This document shows positions 28,401 through 36,707 of a stretch of DNA of 64,000 nt, one piece after another. Within the stretch, counting starts at the first letter, position 1. Each line of letters begins with the position of its first letter. The stretch is from positions 248,001 to 312,000 of the forward strand of contig NZ_CP088246.1 in the NCBI RefSeq assembly GCF_021117275.1, in the 5' to 3' direction. The notes under the pieces were generated by a model that saw nothing but the letters and a program-made list of their open reading frames with translations, was not told where the DNA came from and ran no database searches. This DNA comes from Metabacillus sp. B2-18. GTDB taxonomy: Bacteria > Bacillota > Bacilli > Bacillales > Bacillaceae. The translations under genes were made by a program, and so were the position numbers.

Positions 28401-28423
28401 TGCATGGAATGGGGGCTCCAAGA

Positions 28424-28525
28424 ATGGATGAAGAGCCTTCTGAAGAAGGGAATGAAAAGTCTGGCATGGATGAAGAAGTACCAGATTTAGATGAAGAACC
28501 TTCTGAAGAAGCACAAAATGAATAA
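28424..28525 (+). pseudogene. Acidic repeat tail of an unknown gene
   Basis: In one frame the sequence reads MDEEPSEEGNEKSGMDEEVP then DLDEEPSEEAQNE and stop, a repeated DEEPSEE pattern typical of acidic C-termini. No ribosome site precedes it and IS110 sequence abuts it, so it looks like the 3' end of a gene cut by the insertion. A terminator follows at 28563. Confidence 0.45.
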
Positions 28526-28562
28526 TAGATAAGATAAGCATTGCAACTGACAATTTCTTTAT

Positions 28563-28593
28563 AGAACTCCTATTTATTTGGGGTTCTTTTTTC
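28563..28593 (+). terminator. Rho-independent terminator
   Basis: AGAACTCC pairs with GGGGTTCT followed by a T-run. It fits the end of the gene whose acidic tail remains at 28424-28525. Confidence 0.7.
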
Positions 28594-28623
28594 CTTTTTT
28601 ACTATCCAAGTACATAATAAGAA

Positions 28624-28650
28624 ATCCTGCAACACAAGTTACAGGATTGA
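28624..28650 (-). terminator. Terminator of the 28658 gene
   Basis: On the minus strand AATCCTGTAAC pairs with GTTGCAGGATT and is followed by a T-rich stretch. Confidence 0.65.
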
Positions 28651-28657
28651 AAATATT

Positions 28658-28879
28658 TTATTCAGATTGTGACTGCTGCTGAGTCATGATTGCACTTTGT
28701 ACTTGGCTAACTGCAGTTTGAGCTTGTGCAATTTCATTTGCTGCTTGTTTTATAGCTTCTTGAGCCATAACTTGGTCAGATGAGGACTTTTCAATGGCTT
28801 GAGTTAACAATTCTTTTGTTAAAGTCACGTTTGCTTTTGCTTGGTTTAACTGGTTAATATCAATTTGTTGTTGTGGCAT
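28658..28879 (-). CDS. Small helical protein, unknown
   Basis: 73 residues from ATG 28879, 8 bases after AAAGGAGAG. It starts MPQQQIDINQLNQAKANVTL and is almost wholly amphipathic helix rich in Q, A and S, ending MTQQQSQSE. No signal peptide or membrane segment. Composition recalls small spore-associated or coiled-coil proteins of Bacilli, but I do not recognise a family. Monocistronic with its own terminator. Confidence 0.65.
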   Translation of the reverse strand: MPQQQIDINQLNQAKANVTLTKELLTQAIEKSSSDQVMAQEAIKQAANEIAQAQTAVSQVQSAIMTQQQSQSE

Positions 28880-28900
28880 GTGAATCTCTCCTTTAAGCAA

Positions 28901-29538
28901 TTATGAAATACTTTAATATAATGTCCAGGGATTCTTAATATATAAAAAATATTAATTTACATTTTTTGTATTTTTTCCAACAGTGTTATTTGACAACAGA
29001 AATTTATAAATTTGTCTTTACTTCAATTTTTCAAGTTTATATTTGAACCTTATTTTGTGATGATATTTCGTTATAGAACAATTTCTATACTTTTTTAATA
29101 CCATTGTATGGAATTGTGACCGCTTGAAAGAGATGACACAGTTTTTGCTTGATAAAGTGGGACACTTTTTTCCAATTTGAAACGTATATTTTTAAGGTTA
29201 GCCTCTTTTTGGCTATTTCTAGAAAGAAATTAATGAATGTTTCAGTATTATAATTATGAATCGCCACTCTCGAGATAATGTATACAGGCTAATATTTATA
29301 CACATTTGTAAAGTTGTTCTTGCTGCACTAACGAAGCAGGTTTGTTGAACAAGGGAGCATAGCCGTTATAGGACTTTATTTTTTCCTATTGAAGGTAAAT
29401 TCTTTTGCGATGCAGAAATTTGTAAGATAAAAACAAACATAAATTTTGAAGTATGTTGAAATAGGAAGAAAGAGAGACATCGTGAATCTCTCTATCTCAT
29501 TTTTCTATTTGAAGACCAATATTAGGAGGAATAACTAA
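28901..29538. other. Intergenic stretch with an IS21-end remnant
   Basis: TTGTGACCGCTTGAAAGAG then ATGACACAGTTTTTGCT (29112-29148) resembles the end of the intact IS21 element near 39230, where TTGTGACCGTCAAGTAGA is followed by ATGACACAATTTTTGCT. It therefore looks like a leftover IS21 end. A second stretch (CTAACGAAGCAGG, then GTTGAACAAGGGAGCA, near 29330-29365) looks like a degenerate intergenic repeat. No gene seen. Confidence 0.5.
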
Positions 29539-30300
29539 TTATTCTGAATACACAATCGCATCAAATCCGGCATTCCTTGCTTTAGTTGCTAAAGATTCTG
29601 CATTTTCTTTTGATGTGAAAGCTCCAATTTGGACTTTGTATAAACCATCTCTAAGTAAAACTATAGCATCGAATCCTTTTGACCTTGCATCTGCAGCAAG
29701 TTTGTCCGCATTAGACTTGATACGAAATGCACCTATTTGAACTTTATACAGAATAGTTGTTTTTCTCGTTAAATTAAATGCCCTAGCTAGTCCATTAGCG
29801 TGTCCTGTGGCAATAGTCGCTAAGAAACTTGTGGATTTTAATTTTTTAGCGTCATTAGGGTTATCTATAAACCCATTTTCCGTTAACATAGCTGGCATTC
29901 TTGATTCCCGTAATACATGGAAGTTAGCTGTTTTTTTACCACGATCAACAAAATCTACTGCCTTAATAATTTCATCATGAATGATATCCCGATATGTGGT
30001 TGTAGGGGCTCCAACACCAGGATAAATATAGCTTTCGAAGCCTGTCCCCCCACCAGCATTAATATGGATGGAAAGGTAGTAGTCTGCTCCCCAATTGTTT
30101 GCGGCATTTGTTCTTTCACTTAAGCTTACAGTTTGATCGCCTGTTCTACTCATTAGGATTGTTACACCTTCGTATTCATTCAATAAGATATCTCTTAGAG
30201 TTATAGCTATCTGTAAAGTAAGATTCTTTTCTTGCAGTCCATTTCCTACAGCTCCAGGGTCTGAACCGCCATGTCCAGGATCAATAAAAAGTTTAACCAT
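29539..30300 (-). CDS. N-acetylmuramoyl-L-alanine amidase with two SPOR repeats (CwlC-like)
   Basis: 253 residues without a signal peptide. The Amidase_3 zinc site is complete: the FIDPGHGGSDPG histidine near 8, the NLTLQIA glutamate region, SIHINAGGGTGFESYIYPG near 75-95 and ENGFIDNPND near 140. Two SPOR repeats follow (YKVQIGAFRIKSNADKLAAD and YKVQIGAFTSKENAESLATK), which bind denuded glycan. This is the layout of CwlC, the sporulation amidase that helps lyse the mother cell. A GGAGGTGATG site precedes the ATG. Confidence 0.92.
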   Translation of the reverse strand: MVKLFIDPGHGGSDPGAVGNGLQEKNLTLQIAITLRDILLNEYEGVTILMSRTGDQTVSLSERTNAANNWGADYYLSIHINAGGGTGFESYIYPGVGAPTTTYRDIIHDEIIKAVDFVDRGKKTANFHVLRESRMPAMLTENGFIDNPNDAKKLKSTSFLATIATGHANGLARAFNLTRKTTILYKVQIGAFRIKSNADKLAADARSKGFDAIVLLRDGLYKVQIGAFTSKENAESLATKARNAGFDAIVYSE

Positions 30301-30380
30301 CTTAATTCATCACCTCCATTAATAATATATTAAAAAGGTGCTAATATGCTTGGGCTAATAAATTAAAGATAAAATTATGC

Positions 30381-30440
30381 TCAAAAACTATTATCATTAC
30401 AATCGTTACAATTATGTTTTTTACAAGGTCTTGTACCCAT
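30381..30440 (-). CDS. Tiny Cys-rich peptide, 19 residues
   Basis: MGTRPCKKHNCNDCNDNSF behind a clean GGAGG site 7 bases away, 80 bases upstream of the CwlC-like gene on the same strand. Three cysteines and a histidine in nine residues suggest metal binding or cross-linking in the spore coat. Too short for a family assignment; it could also be a leader peptide for the amidase gene. Confidence 0.4.
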   Translation of the reverse strand: MGTRPCKKHNCNDCNDNSF

Positions 30441-30607
30441 TATTAAGCCTCCTTTTAATTGAAGTCATAATAGTAAATCCAGGAATTAGACAACCTGTAA
30501 CGGCTACAGTATATTCTGGCTGAAAAAATGCTGATAGTTGGGGGCTAATAAAAAAATGTGAAATACTGCACTTAAAGTAACGGGTGCTTTAGTAAAACAA
30601 ATGAAGA

Positions 30608-30667
30608 GCAAAAAAGAGCCGAATTATGCAAGTTTTTATACACTACTTGTATATTTCGGCTCTTTTT
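30608..30667. terminator. Long-stem bidirectional terminator
   Basis: AAAAAAGAGCCGAA, with further pairing at CAAG/CTTG, matches TTCGGCTCTTTTT at the far side. Confidence 0.75.
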
Positions 30668-30970
30668 ATTTACTGCCATAAGATAGCTTTTATTACTAAA
30701 GAGAACATTTTATTCTAAATCTAATTTCCAATTAATTGTGTCACTTAAATGAGCAAAAACTGTTTCATTTTACTTGACGGTCACAGGAATCCATGTTCAT
30801 GGAAAAAATTTATATAATTTATATAATTTTTATTATTTCTTATAAACTTTCCTTTATCAAGTTTTTTCATAGATCAATTACAAATTGATTTATGATCCTT
30901 AAGGGTAGGCTCCATAACAATAATTTTCCCTGATTGCATTTTAAGAAAAAATTGATGTGAATTTATTTTC

Positions 30971-31005
30971 GACACGTATACTGACAAAGGTAGCGTGTCT
31001 TTTTT
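30971..31005 (+). terminator. Terminator-like hairpin
   Basis: GACACG and CGTGTC around a 17-base loop, then six T. It lies 105 bases before the spoVA-type cluster and may insulate it. Confidence 0.6.
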
Positions 31006-31109
31006 GTTGCTTATCTAGTGATTAAAAAAGACATAAATTAAATGAATGTTTTGTGTTCTTTTTAAGCAAGCTATTTCTTGTAATAGTTTTTAACAAAGGA
31101 GGATCGAAA

Positions 31110-31315
31110 ATGACGTTGTAAAACAAGTGAAAACGACGTTAGCTGGATTAAAAAGTGCACAAGCAAGCTTTGAAACATTTGCTTTAGGTACTGAAAACGA
31201 AAATGCAAAATCACTTTATCAATCTGCAGCACAACAAACACAATCAATCATTGATAGTATAGAACCACGTCTTCAAGAGATTGAACAGGAAGAACCACAA
31301 TACAAACAGCAATAA
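31110..31315 (+). pseudogene. DUF1657 protein, first gene of the spoVA2mob-like operon, frameshifted
   Basis: AAGGAGG precedes ATG 31110, but the frame from that ATG stops after three codons (ATG ACG TTG TAA). One base further in, the DUF1657 sense runs intact: KQVKTTLAGLKSAQASFETF and on to EQEEPQYKQQ. Adding one base after ATG-AC would restore an N-terminus like that of the second DUF1657 protein (MTIASNVKQ). A GTG at 31127 is the only in-frame alternative start and is too far from the ribosome site. Loss of function or very weak expression is likely. Confidence 0.75.
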
Positions 31316-31383
31316 AGCTTTTCAAAGAGGTTGGTTTTTATGAACCAACCTTTTTCGAACAGAAAAAATGAGGTGTTTCCAAT

Positions 31384-31839
31384 TTGAAACATATAAATAT
31401 AATCATTCTATCAATCGGTATTATCTCCATCATACTCACTGGATGTACGAACAATTTAAATAATGAAAAAAAGATAAATGTAACAAAGGTAACAAGTAAA
31501 GAAACATTAAACGATCAGAGTATATCCAATCACGTTAAGGAATTGCTTGTTAAAGAAAAGGAAGTTCGTGATGTAAAAGCAGTAAACACAGATAAAGAAA
31601 TTATCGTTGATGCAGCAATAAACCACATGGATCGATTTCAATTAAAAGATATTGAAAAAAGATTAACAAAAATGGTTGAAAAGGAAAATCCAAATCATAA
31701 GGTCACGTTATCAACGGATAAAAAAATTTTTCTTGAGCTTGAAAAGTTAGAAAAAAGAATATCGAGTTCTAAATTGAGTAAAAAGAAGTTAGAAGATGAG
31801 TTGAAGAAAATTAAGAGTCTTTCAAACGAGCAAACATGA
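31384..31839 (+). CDS. YhcN/YlaJ-type spore lipoprotein
   Basis: 151 residues with a lipoprotein signal (GIISIILTGCTNNLNNEKK). The mature part has the YhcN/YlaJ pattern: NHVKELLVKEKEVRDVKAVN and DIEKRLTKMVEKENPNHKVT, followed by a lysine/glutamate-rich helical tail. Such lipoproteins sit in the spore inner membrane. TTG start behind GAGGTG. Second gene of the cluster. Confidence 0.85.
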   Translation: MKHINIIILSIGIISIILTGCTNNLNNEKKINVTKVTSKETLNDQSISNHVKELLVKEKEVRDVKAVNTDKEIIVDAAINHMDRFQLKDIEKRLTKMVEKENPNHKVTLSTDKKIFLELEKLEKRISSSKLSKKKLEDELKKIKSLSNEQT

Positions 31840-31852
31840 AGAAGGTGAAGGA

Positions 31853-32332
31853 ATGTCAAATAACAAAAAGAAAAATTTAACACCGGTTCAGCAGGAATAT
31901 CAAACCTTTCAAGATCAACGTGAAGTAAAACGACCTGTTGTCAGTAATTGTATTAAGGCATTTTTTGTTGGTGGAGTGATTTGTTTAATTGGACAAGCAA
32001 TCCAAACTTTTTTTATCTATAACTTTAATTTTACCGAACAAACTGCAGGTAACCCAACTGTTGCGGTCATGATCTTCATTTCAATGCTTTTAACGGGCTT
32101 CGGAGTATATGATCGATTAGCACAATTTGGAGGTGCTGGTTCAGCTGTTCCAGTTACTGGATTTGGAAATGCGGTTATTTCTGCAGCAATTGAACATAGA
32201 ACAGAAGGGCTCGTATTAGGTGTGGGAGGAAATATGTTTAAATTAGCAGGTTCGGTTATTATGTTTGGAGTTTTTTCAGCATTTATTATAGCCACGATTA
32301 AAACGATCCTGATTCAATGGGGTGGCTTGTAA
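31853..32332 (+). CDS. spoVAC: SpoVAC, stage V sporulation membrane protein
   Basis: 159 residues. It begins with the charged NLTPVQQEYQTFQDQREVKR and has about four helices with AQFGGAGSAVPVTGFGNAVI, the SpoVAC signature. SpoVAC forms part of the inner-membrane channel moving calcium-dipicolinate into the forespore and out on germination. Its TAA overlaps the spoVAD ATG by one base, so the two are coupled. In this cluster it is probably the extra copy typical of spoVA2mob operons, not the housekeeping spoVA. Confidence 0.93.
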   Translation: MSNNKKKNLTPVQQEYQTFQDQREVKRPVVSNCIKAFFVGGVICLIGQAIQTFFIYNFNFTEQTAGNPTVAVMIFISMLLTGFGVYDRLAQFGGAGSAVPVTGFGNAVISAAIEHRTEGLVLGVGGNMFKLAGSVIMFGVFSAFIIATIKTILIQWGGL

Positions 32333-33348
32333 TGTTATCTGGATATCGAACGTGGTTGTTTCAAAATGAACCTGTGATTATATCAACAGGAACAGTAGGA
32401 GGTCCATTTGAGGCAAACGGAAAGATCCCAGAAGATTTTGACGTATTACATGAAGATATTTGGTTGAGGGAGGACTCTTTTGAAAAGGCACAAAAAGTCA
32501 TGCTAGAAGAGGCCTGTCAGAGAGCAATGGAAAAAGCGGAAGTTCAACAGGAAGAAGTCCAATTTTTCTTAGGGGGAGACTTAATCAACCAGATTACTCC
32601 AACAAGCTTTGCAATGAAAACGTTTGGCATCCCATACTTAGGCTTGTTTGGTGCTTGTTCTACATCTATGGAAGGTTTAGCGCTGGGTGCTTTTCTAGTC
32701 AATTATGGTGGATCAACTTGTCTAATGACAGGAGCCTCAAGTCATAATGCTGCAACAGAGAAGCAGTTCAGATACCCAACAGAATATGGTGGTCAAAAAC
32801 CACCAACATCTCAATGGACAGTTACAGGTGCAGGTGTAGCATTATTAAAAAATAAAGGGGACGGACCACGCGTTACTTCATCTACAATTGGAAGAGTCAT
32901 TGATATGGGATTAACAGATCCTTTTAATATGGGAGGGGCTATGGCTCCTGCAGCTGTTGATACCATTGAGGTGCATTTAAAGGAGCGAGGGGTTGATCCT
33001 TCTTATTATGATTTAATTGTGACGGGTGATCTCGGGCATATTGGTCGAGAAGTTTCTCTTGACCTACTAAAAAAACATAATATTTCAATCGAAGAGGAAA
33101 GATTTCAGGATTGTGGGTTGATGATTTATCGTGAGGGACAACCAGTTTTATCTGGGGGAAGTGGTGCTGGATGTTCGGCATCAGTTGTTTATGGACATCT
33201 TCTTAACAGAATGAAAAAAGGAGAATTTCGTAAAGTGTTAGTTGTTGCAACTGGAGCCTTACTATCACCTCTAACGTTTCAACAAAATGAAACAATTCCT
33301 TGTATTGCACATGCTGTTTCAATTGAGGTAGGGGGTTCTGATACATGA
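32332..33348 (+). CDS. spoVAD: SpoVAD, dipicolinate-binding protein
   Basis: 338 residues from ATG 32332 (the TAATG overlap); an upstream in-frame ATG lies inside spoVAC. It has the thiolase-like fold of SpoVAD: TPTSFAMKTFGIPYLGLFGA with CSTSMEGLALGAF, then VIDMGLTDPFNMGGAMAPAA and LIVTGDLGHIGREVSLDLL. SpoVAD binds dipicolinic acid on the membrane surface. Full length and intact. Confidence 0.95.
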   Translation: MLSGYRTWLFQNEPVIISTGTVGGPFEANGKIPEDFDVLHEDIWLREDSFEKAQKVMLEEACQRAMEKAEVQQEEVQFFLGGDLINQITPTSFAMKTFGIPYLGLFGACSTSMEGLALGAFLVNYGGSTCLMTGASSHNAATEKQFRYPTEYGGQKPPTSQWTVTGAGVALLKNKGDGPRVTSSTIGRVIDMGLTDPFNMGGAMAPAAVDTIEVHLKERGVDPSYYDLIVTGDLGHIGREVSLDLLKKHNISIEEERFQDCGLMIYREGQPVLSGGSGAGCSASVVYGHLLNRMKKGEFRKVLVVATGALLSPLTFQQNETIPCIAHAVSIEVGGSDT

Positions 33349-33695
33349 TCTTTTTTTGGGCATTTGTGATTGGTGGGCTCATTTGTGTGATTGGTCAAAT
33401 TATGTTCGATGTGTTTAAACTTACTCCTGGGCACACATTAAGTACATTAGTTGTAGTCGGAGCACTTTTAGATGGTTTTAATTTATATGAGCCTTTGATT
33501 GATTTTGCAGGAGCAGGTGCAACAATTCCTATTACAAGCTTTGGCAATGCTCTTGTCCATGGTGCTATGCAGGAAGGAGAGCAACATGGGCTTGTTGGTG
33601 TCATCACAGGTATGTTTGAAGTAACAAGTTCTGGTATTTCTGCAGCCATTATTTTTGGGGTATTAGGTGCCTTGATTTTTAAACCAAAAGGATAA
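33345..33695 (+). CDS. SpoVAE (SpoVAEb-type) membrane protein
   Basis: 116 residues, four helices, with FAGAGATIPITSFGNALVHGA, the same signature block as SpoVAC. It overlaps the spoVAD stop by four bases. Short SpoVAE forms of this kind are called SpoVAEb. It completes the C-D-Eb core of the channel; no spoVAA, B, Ea or F lies nearby, which again fits the mobile type of operon. Confidence 0.9.
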   Translation: MIFFWAFVIGGLICVIGQIMFDVFKLTPGHTLSTLVVVGALLDGFNLYEPLIDFAGAGATIPITSFGNALVHGAMQEGEQHGLVGVITGMFEVTSSGISAAIIFGVLGALIFKPKG

Positions 33696-33707
33696 GGAGA
33701 ATATGGG

Positions 33708-33914
33708 ATGACGATTGCATCAAATGTAAAACAGAGTTTTGCCAGCCTTAAAGGTGTAGAAGCTGATTTATCAGATGTAGCTCTCCGTACTCGTGATCAT
33801 GAATCTAAGCGTATATTACATGAAACAATGATGGTCGTGCATGAAGTCGTAACAGACTTAAAAAAACGAGTTGGAGAATTAGAACAAGAAGAATTCCAAT
33901 ATAAAGGATTTTAA
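33708..33914 (+). CDS. DUF1657 protein, intact copy
   Basis: 68 residues: MTIASNVKQSFASLKGVEAD, then RTRDHESKRILHETMMVVHE and a VGELEQEEFQYKGF end. It pairs with the frameshifted first gene and with the C-terminal domain of 2Duf, giving three DUF1657 modules in one operon. Start at ATG 33708 behind AAGGAG. Role unknown; the family is restricted to spore formers as far as I know. Confidence 0.88.
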   Translation: MTIASNVKQSFASLKGVEADLSDVALRTRDHESKRILHETMMVVHEVVTDLKKRVGELEQEEFQYKGF

Positions 33915-33932
33915 GGTAAGGGGAGTGTAATA

Positions 33933-34793
33933 ATGCCTATATGGCTCGAAGTTGTTACTAGAGTATTTCTATTTATGATCGTTTTGTTTTTTATCACAAA
34001 AATTCTAGGCAAAAAACAAATATCACAGCTATCTTTTTTTGAATATGTAACAGGTATTACAATAGGCGGTATAGCAGCGATCGTTATTATTGAGGTCAAA
34101 CATAATATATTTATTGCAGGCTTAGCAATTGTAGTTACGGCAGCCATCCCTTATGTTGCTGGCCTGATTTCTTTAAAAAGTAAAAAGTTTCGTGATTTTG
34201 TAGAAGGAAAAGGTTCTTTATTTATTAAGGATGGCAAAATCATGGAGGATAACCTTAAAAAGGAAAGATACTCGGCAGATGATTTATTGGAGTTACTTCG
34301 AAAAAAGGAGGTTTTTCAGGTTTCAGATGTTGAATTTGCGGTGCTTGAACCAACAGGAGATTTATCTGTCATGTTAAAAAAAGAGAATTTGCCTTTAACG
34401 GCAAAAGATCTAAACATGAAGGTTGCTTCTATAAAAGAGCCTCAAACAGTAGTTATGGATGGGGCAATATTTGATGAGGCCTTATCCACTATCGGAAGAA
34501 ATCGATCCTGGTTACATACAGAATTAGAAAAGCTAGGGGTTACGGTTGAAAATGTATTTCTTGGCCAAATAAATTCATACGGAGAGTTAACAGTAGATCT
34601 ATTTGACGATAAATTAAAAATTCCATCACCTCAACAAAGACCGTTAATTTTAGCAACGTTGAAAAAATGTCAGGCGGATCTAGAGCTGTTTGCTCTTGGT
34701 ACCGAATCAGACGAAGCAAAGCAAATGTATGCTAGTAATAGTCAAAAGCTGCAAAAGGCTATTGATAAAATTACATCTATATTAACGGATTGA
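33933..34793 (+). CDS. 2Duf: DUF421-DUF1657 fusion membrane protein
   Basis: 286 residues. Residues 1-90 hold three helices, 95-225 the YetF-type cytosolic domain (GSLFIKDGKIMEDNLKKERY, ELLRKKEVFQVSDVEFAVLE), and 230-286 is a DUF1657 module (ATLKKCQADLELFALGTESD). This two-domain build is the 2Duf protein of spoVA2mob operons, reported as the main contributor to raised spore heat resistance there, probably by changing inner-membrane properties. Full length; ribosome site GGGGAG. It ends the operon. Confidence 0.92.
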   Translation: MPIWLEVVTRVFLFMIVLFFITKILGKKQISQLSFFEYVTGITIGGIAAIVIIEVKHNIFIAGLAIVVTAAIPYVAGLISLKSKKFRDFVEGKGSLFIKDGKIMEDNLKKERYSADDLLELLRKKEVFQVSDVEFAVLEPTGDLSVMLKKENLPLTAKDLNMKVASIKEPQTVVMDGAIFDEALSTIGRNRSWLHTELEKLGVTVENVFLGQINSYGELTVDLFDDKLKIPSPQQRPLILATLKKCQADLELFALGTESDEAKQMYASNSQKLQKAIDKITSILTD

Positions 34794-34855
34794 TTATTAA
34801 TTTCTACAACTATATACAATATAAAATAAGATTAATGAAAAAGGAAAGGATTATG

Positions 34856-35005
34856 ATGGGTTCTCGGGAAAGACAGAGAGAGATTAAAAAAGAGGCAGAA
34901 AGTTTAGAAAAGTATTTTAACAATCCAATAATTTATAGAGAAATTCATGGAGACAAAGTGTTTATACCTTTAAACTTAAATAAAGTTTGGGGTAAGATTG
35001 AATAA
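34856..35005 (+). CDS. Small charged protein downstream of 2Duf, unknown
   Basis: 49 residues beginning MGSRERQREIKKEAESLEKY, ending HGDKVFIPLNLNKVWGKIE. Start chosen at ATG 34856 behind AAGGAAAGGA; the frame extends upstream and overlaps the 2Duf stop. No membrane segment. It may be an eighth gene of the spoVA2mob-type transcript, or unrelated. Confidence 0.5.
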   Translation: MGSRERQREIKKEAESLEKYFNNPIIYREIHGDKVFIPLNLNKVWGKIE

Positions 35006-35649
35006 AAGATTATTAATTTTAAGCGTAGTGTCGTACTATTATTTAAAAATAAATTATATGAATAACAAATTCCTTTGCACATTTAATATTACATATAGTC
35101 GTAGATGAATATCTCCACATTAAATTAAGATGGTATTATTATCTCATGGAAGATGGTATAGAGTGGTCAACAATGTTAGTCATCCCTATATACATTGAAA
35201 TTAATATATTATTTCCCTTTTAGTTCAACCCGTAAAAAAACAAGCACTATATATTACATTTTATGTAATAATTTCAATCATATTTGAATTATTTTTCAAT
35301 TAACTATGTTGCATTACATCAAGTAAAATTTATGGAATTCAACGTTATTCGATTTCTTTTTATTTCCATTACTGGTTCTAAATCTAAATTTGATTAAAAG
35401 ATTGGTGGATATTTCAAAGTAGGCTTTTATGTGATAACACCTTCTGTGGATTAAATCTGTCCTTATAACCGCGTCTTTGCTACGCAGTACAACGATATTT
35501 TGAATTAATGATCTTCAACAATAGAAGCGCATTTCTGGAACAAGGAATGGTGCTTATTTCTGTTAAGGGCGTAATGTTGAATAAAATTGTGCACGGAATA
35601 TGCTAAAATTAGGAAGGGATTACTAAAATTATACTTAAAGGTGAAATTT
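35006..35649. other. Intergenic stretch with a repeat copy
   Basis: Contains interspersed repeat copy 4 at 35510-35557 (GATCTTCAACAATAGAAGCGC and hairpin). Otherwise A+T-rich with no gene. Confidence 0.5.
35510..35557 (+). repeat. Interspersed hairpin repeat, copy 4
   Basis: AAGCGCATTTC and GAATGGTGCTT form the stem after the conserved GATCTTCAACAATAG head. Confidence 0.65.
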
Positions 35650-36447
35650 ATGGATAAAAAGGAACAAGTAACATTAGATGTATGGAATGATAAAATATCT
35701 ATAAACTTTATTGGAATGAAGAAATTAGCATTTGTAGATTACACTCCTGAGATGTATGAACTAATTAGAGATGCAAGATTTAGAATCCCTGAATTTGAGG
35801 AAACTAAAGAAGCTTATAAATATCCGTATTCAAACGAATATAAGAAATCACTACATCAGATTTCATTTGATTATTATTTCGGAGAAGAAATGCGGAAAGA
35901 GGCCTATAGTAAGGATTTTATAATTGAGCACCTTGATAATAATGGGTTTAATTGCTCAATATCAAACCTTTTTTTATTGAAGAAAATTAAAAATACTTAT
36001 AAAGGCTGGAATTTTGACAAAGTAGTAGACAGTAGCAAACATATTGCAGCAATGACGATTTATCATGTTATAGAAAACAAGACATTCCAAATAACTATTG
36101 CATTCAATGAGTTATACCATAATGATCACATCGGAAAGTCACTTGAAAAAATTCGATTGCTCTACCCTTATAATTATGAAATTGTACTACAGGATGCTGA
36201 ACAAATAATTGAAACTATATCCAATAGAGAAAATATCAACTTTGAAAGATGGAAAGAAATTTATAGGTTCAAAGATATTCGTATCGAGTATGCACCCGAA
36301 TTACAATTAACGGAAGAAGAGAAGCAACAACCACCTGGTTCATTAGTCATCAGAGATGGTCATTATTATTTGCTTGTTGGGAAAACGGATACCTCAGTTG
36401 GACTGATCACATCGATACCTTATGATAAAAATTGGAACATTAAATGA
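35650..36447 (+). CDS. Unknown protein with an HNH-like motif
   Basis: 265 residues from ATG 35650 behind AAGGTGAAA; the frame is open further upstream without a better start. Residues 95-130 read IIEHLDNNGFNCSISNLFLL then NTYKGWNFDK, close to the HxDxNxxNN...NL pattern of HNH nucleases such as phage homing enzymes, but the upstream catalytic histidine and Cys pairs are not evident. The C-terminal part (PPGSLVIRDGHYYLLVGKTD) looks like a beta-rich domain. A nuclease role is a guess. Single gene between repeat copies. Confidence 0.6.
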   Translation: MDKKEQVTLDVWNDKISINFIGMKKLAFVDYTPEMYELIRDARFRIPEFEETKEAYKYPYSNEYKKSLHQISFDYYFGEEMRKEAYSKDFIIEHLDNNGFNCSISNLFLLKKIKNTYKGWNFDKVVDSSKHIAAMTIYHVIENKTFQITIAFNELYHNDHIGKSLEKIRLLYPYNYEIVLQDAEQIIETISNRENINFERWKEIYRFKDIRIEYAPELQLTEEEKQQPPGSLVIRDGHYYLLVGKTDTSVGLITSIPYDKNWNIK

Positions 36448-36568
36448 AGTTATTGTGGTTAAAGGTAAACTTTGTGAAGGCATTACTTAATCTACGAGTA
36501 CGTCTCTTAAAGAGGTTCGCTTGTTCTTTTTGTACTAACGGGATGTTAGTTTCATAGTCCATGGTTAT

Positions 36569-36627
36569 GATCTACAACAATACAACGATCAAAGCGCTTA
36601 TCTTGAATATAAAGATAGGCGCTTATA
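36569..36627 (+). repeat. Interspersed hairpin repeat, copy 5
   Basis: GATCTACAACAATAC head, then AAGCGCTTATCTT with AAAGATAGGCGCTT as a 13-base-arm hairpin with loop GAATAT. The cleanest hairpin of the family. Confidence 0.7.
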
Positions 36628-36707
36628 TCAGTTGAAGATTATATATTTTCAATATAGGTTAAAAAAATATCGTGTTTTGGCACGAAGTGAAAGGGAAACT
36701 ATACTAG

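Larger units (their letters stand above)
30441..31109. other. Intergenic stretch with two terminators
   Basis: Contains the terminator-like hairpins listed at 30608 and 30971 and an ACGGGTGCTTTA motif near 30580 that also occurs near 18945. It separates the minus-strand amidase from the plus-strand spoVA cluster. Confidence 0.5.

Noticed and set aside
29085..29267. 60-codon minus-strand frame
   Set aside because: Overlaps the IS21 end remnant and has no ribosome site or recognisable sequence.
24501..30300. Prophage remnant suggested by two amidases and a cell wall hydrolase
   Set aside because: No capsid, tail, terminase or holin genes; the hydrolases are of sporulation or germination types or isolated, and the spaces are filled with IS relics.
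35650..36447. Calling the protein an HNH homing endonuclease
   Set aside because: Only the second half of the motif is visible; the first catalytic histidine could not be placed.
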